Source: an uncultured Macromonas sp. (lineage in GTDB: Bacteria > Pseudomonadota > Gammaproteobacteria > Burkholderiales > Burkholderiaceae). Taken from it: a stretch of DNA of 5,820 nucleotides. The notes beneath the pieces are model-generated. The model made no database searches, was not told where the DNA came from, and saw only the letters and a program-made list of their open reading frames with translations. Shown piece by piece: positions 4,858 to 5,820 of this stretch. Each line of letters begins with the position of its first letter. Position 1 is the first letter of the stretch. A program made the translations under genes and the position numbers. The stretch is taken from the NCBI GenBank assembly GCA_946481585.1, contig CAMLOF010000196.1:1-5820 (forward strand), in the 5' to 3' direction.

Positions 4858-5820
4858 ATGGCTCAGTACGCAACCGTTCAATCGATCATCGGGCAGGCGC
4901 TCGCTATTGGCACAGACGGCCAGGCCCGGCTGTTGAAGGTGGGTGATGTCATCGCCCTGGGCGAGACGGTGCGCCTGGGCCAGGGGGCGAGCATCGAACT
5001 GCTGCTGGACGACGGCGGCTCCATGGCGCTGGCCGACAACCAGACCCTGGTGATGGGCGCGGACGCGCCGCAACCCGCCGACACCGCTGCCACAGGGGCC
5101 ATCACGGCGGTGATCCAGGCGCTGGAAAGCGGCGCCGACCTGAGCGAGGAGCTGGAAGCCGCCGCTGCGGGCCTGGCCGGTGGTGGTGAAGGCGATGGCA
5201 GCAGCTTCGTGCGCCTGCTGCGCATCGTGGAGGGCGTGACGCCGCTGGCCTACGATTACCCGATAGAAGCCAGAGAGCCCATCCGCGAGATCACCGGCCA
5301 CGTGGAGCCGGTGCCTGAAGAGCCCGGGACCCAGGGCCGCCTGGCGCTCAGCGCCACACCACAAACAGTAGAAGGTGGTACGGGTATCACCTACACCGTG
5401 ACGCTGGACCAGCCAGCCCTGACGGACATGACGGTCATCCTGAGCAACGGCGCGGTTGTGAAGGTGCTGGCGGGCGAGACCCAAGGCAGTGTGGTGGTGC
5501 CCGTTCAGGGCGACGACCCGTACATTGATGCCGAGACCGTGACCGCCACCGTGGGCGCGGTGCAGGGCGGCGGCTTTGACTCGCTGGTGGTGGACGACGG
5601 CGCGGCGGTGACCCAGGTGCTGGACACCGACAACCCCACCCGCGTGAGCGTGGCCATCACCGACGTGGACGAGGACGCGCAGGCCGCCGTGGTGACGGTG
5701 ACTCTGGCCCACCCCGGCCAGACCGACGTGACCGTGCAGACCAACCTGGGCAGCGTGTTGATACCGAAGGGCGAGGTGAGCGGCACCTTCCTGGTGAACA
5801 CCGCCGACCCGGATGTGTAC
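4858..5820 (+). CDS. LapA-type retention-module adhesin, N-terminal part (3' end outside window)
   Basis: The first 321 residues of what is probably a very long repeat adhesin; no stop occurs before the window end. There is no N-terminal signal peptide, as expected for type I secretion by a C-terminal signal. Residues 1-70 form the retention module (IIGQALAIGTDGQARLLKVG, then LADNQTLVMG), which in LapA plugs the outer-membrane pore. Residues 80-108 form a helix ending in EAAAAGLAGG, a fit to the [TPA]AA[GA] site cut by the periplasmic protease LapG, followed by the conserved SSFVRLLRIVEGVTPLAY (115-132). From about 162, Ig-like repeats of about 100 residues begin; the first covers 162-258 (TPQTVEGGTGITYTVTL, GDDPYIDAETV, AAVTQVLDTDNPT) and a second starts at 263. 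Function, by family: c-di-GMP-controlled surface retention and biofilm formation. LapD, LapG and the secretion genes are not in the window. Confidence 0.9.
   Translation, partial: MAQYATVQSIIGQALAIGTDGQARLLKVGDVIALGETVRLGQGASIELLLDDGGSMALADNQTLVMGADAPQPADTAATGAITAVIQALESGADLSEELEAAAAGLAGGGEGDGSSFVRLLRIVEGVTPLAYDYPIEAREPIREITGHVEPVPEEPGTQGRLALSATPQTVEGGTGITYTVTLDQPALTDMTVILSNGAVVKVLAGETQGSVVVPVQGDDPYIDAETVTATVGAVQGGGFDSLVVDDGAAVTQVLDTDNPTRVSVAITDVDEDAQAAVVTVTLAHPGQTDVTVQTNLGSVLIPKGEVSGTFLVNTADPDVY

Noticed and set aside
4840..5712. Open frame of 290 codons on the minus strand
   Set aside because: It is antisense to the adhesin N-terminus and consists of low-complexity His/Gly/Val-rich sequence; the plus strand has the retention module and a perfect ribosome binding site.

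Overview
The window is high-GC DNA with strong G/C preference at third codon positions. Its mix of gene families (YghX-type dienelactone hydrolase, FMN-binding PaiB-family protein, PhyH-type dioxygenase, LapA-like adhesin) fits a betaproteobacterium, most likely Burkholderiales and perhaps Comamonadaceae. This assignment is inferred from base composition and gene content; no rRNA or other marker gene is present. No tRNA, insertion sequence, CRISPR array or phage gene was seen.

Layout: (1) 1-1199, plus strand: the 3' part of a dienelactone hydrolase-family gene, followed 14 bases later by a complete PaiB-family flavin-binding gene. (2) 1250-2124: a compact divergent pair, a single-domain rhodanese (minus) and a MarR-family regulator (plus). 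Between them are two copies of the palindrome GTTGCATGTGCAAC and two overlapping promoters that share one -10 region, so the regulator very likely controls both genes. (3) 2144-3795, minus strand: an AraC-family regulator whose stop overlaps the start of an exported alpha/beta hydrolase by four bases (ATGA). (4) 3885-4742, plus strand: a PhyH-family Fe(II)/2-oxoglutarate dioxygenase, divergent from the AraC gene, with a 35-bp imperfect dyad in the shared gap. (5) 4858 to the right edge, plus strand: the N-terminus of a LapA-type giant adhesin (retention module, candidate LapG cleavage site, first Ig-like repeats), cut off by the window end. Its upstream gap contains an FNR-type box at the spacing expected for a class II activated promoter.

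The genes appear to form small independent transcription units rather than one pathway. The two divergent units (MarR/rhodanese and AraC-hydrolase/dioxygenase) each pair a regulator with probable targets. The adhesin is a surface-attachment gene that would need a type I secretion system and LapD/LapG-like control elsewhere in the genome. The most striking regulatory features are the mirror-symmetric MarR operator/promoter region and the FNR-type box ahead of the adhesin. Several starts were moved to internal start codons on ribosome-binding-site or promoter evidence: MarR to 1672, AraC to 3795, PhyH to 3885.
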